Shown in pieces: positions 5,547 through 5,641 of a stretch of 5,641 nt of DNA (position 1 is its first letter; the number at the start of each line of letters is the position of its first letter). The notes beneath the pieces were generated by a model that was not told the origin of the DNA, did not search any database, and saw only the letters and a list, made by a program, of their open reading frames with translations. Both the position numbers and the translations under genes were made by a program. Location: positions 1-5,641 of the forward strand of contig CAMBPA010000110.1 of the NCBI GenBank assembly GCA_945869355.1. Reading direction: 5' to 3'. The DNA comes from Bordetella parapertussis (GTDB lineage: Bacteria > Pseudomonadota > Gammaproteobacteria > Burkholderiales > Burkholderiaceae_B).

Positions 5547-5641
5547 TTAGATATGCTTCATGGCCTTCGCGTCCGCGCGGACAATCTGGAGCTCGCGCAG
5601 CTCGGCACACGTTGCATAGTTATGAAGCAGGGACTGCATTA
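5547..5641 (-). CDS. Probable C-terminal end of a minus-strand gene, partial at right edge
   Basis: On the minus strand an open frame enters from the right edge and ends at TAA (5549-5547). The visible tail is about 30 residues, including NYATCAELRELQIVRADAKA and ending MKHI. It is preferred over the opposite-strand frame from ATG 5553 because its third codon positions are richer in G and C and the peptide looks like a normal helical C-terminus. Both readings are open over the whole stretch, and the family is unknown. Confidence 0.35.
   Translation of the reverse strand, partial: MQSLLHNYATCAELRELQIVRADAKAMKHI

Noticed and set aside
5010..5641. Integrase, insertion sequence or CRISPR array
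   Set aside because: No transposase or recombinase motif, no terminal inverted repeats and no regularly spaced repeats were seen.

Overview
The window reads as a chromosomal segment of a betaproteobacterium, probably Burkholderiales. This is inferred from the style of the HtpG sequence, from a proteobacterial sigma-32 promoter in front of htpG, and from moderate-to-high GC coding sequence. No species can be named from what is visible.

From 1 to 4757 there is one co-directional block on the minus strand, read right to left. It starts with a fused glutaredoxin-like/DinB-like protein (4757-3990). After 32 bp comes an MmgE/PrpD-family protein (3957-2596). Practically touching it is a small polytopic membrane protein built from two GlpM-like halves (2587 or 2599 to 1808). 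Last is htpG, the bacterial Hsp90 (1715 down to the left edge, C-terminus cut off). The first three genes have operon spacing. htpG has its own well-formed heat-shock promoter, whose -35 box lies over the stop codon of the membrane-protein gene. A perfect DnaA box sits in the htpG leader.

A divergent intergenic stretch (4758-4924) holds the RBS and probable promoter of the three-gene operon on the minus strand and a TATAAT-type promoter for a tRNA-Leu(CAA) gene on the plus strand (4925-5009, CCA encoded).

To the right of the tRNA (5010-5546) the sequence changes character. It is AT-richer and broken into short open frames with no convincing start codons or complete genes. This looks like decayed accessory DNA beside a tRNA, a common integration site, although no integrase and no second att copy is visible. 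At the far right edge, GC-rich coding-like sequence returns, best read as the last 30 codons of a minus-strand gene.

The most interesting material is the three-gene operon. It joins a thiol-redox/DinB fusion, a divergent MmgE/PrpD protein and a duplicated GlpM-like membrane protein. I know of no established pathway that uses these three together, and the substrate is unknown.
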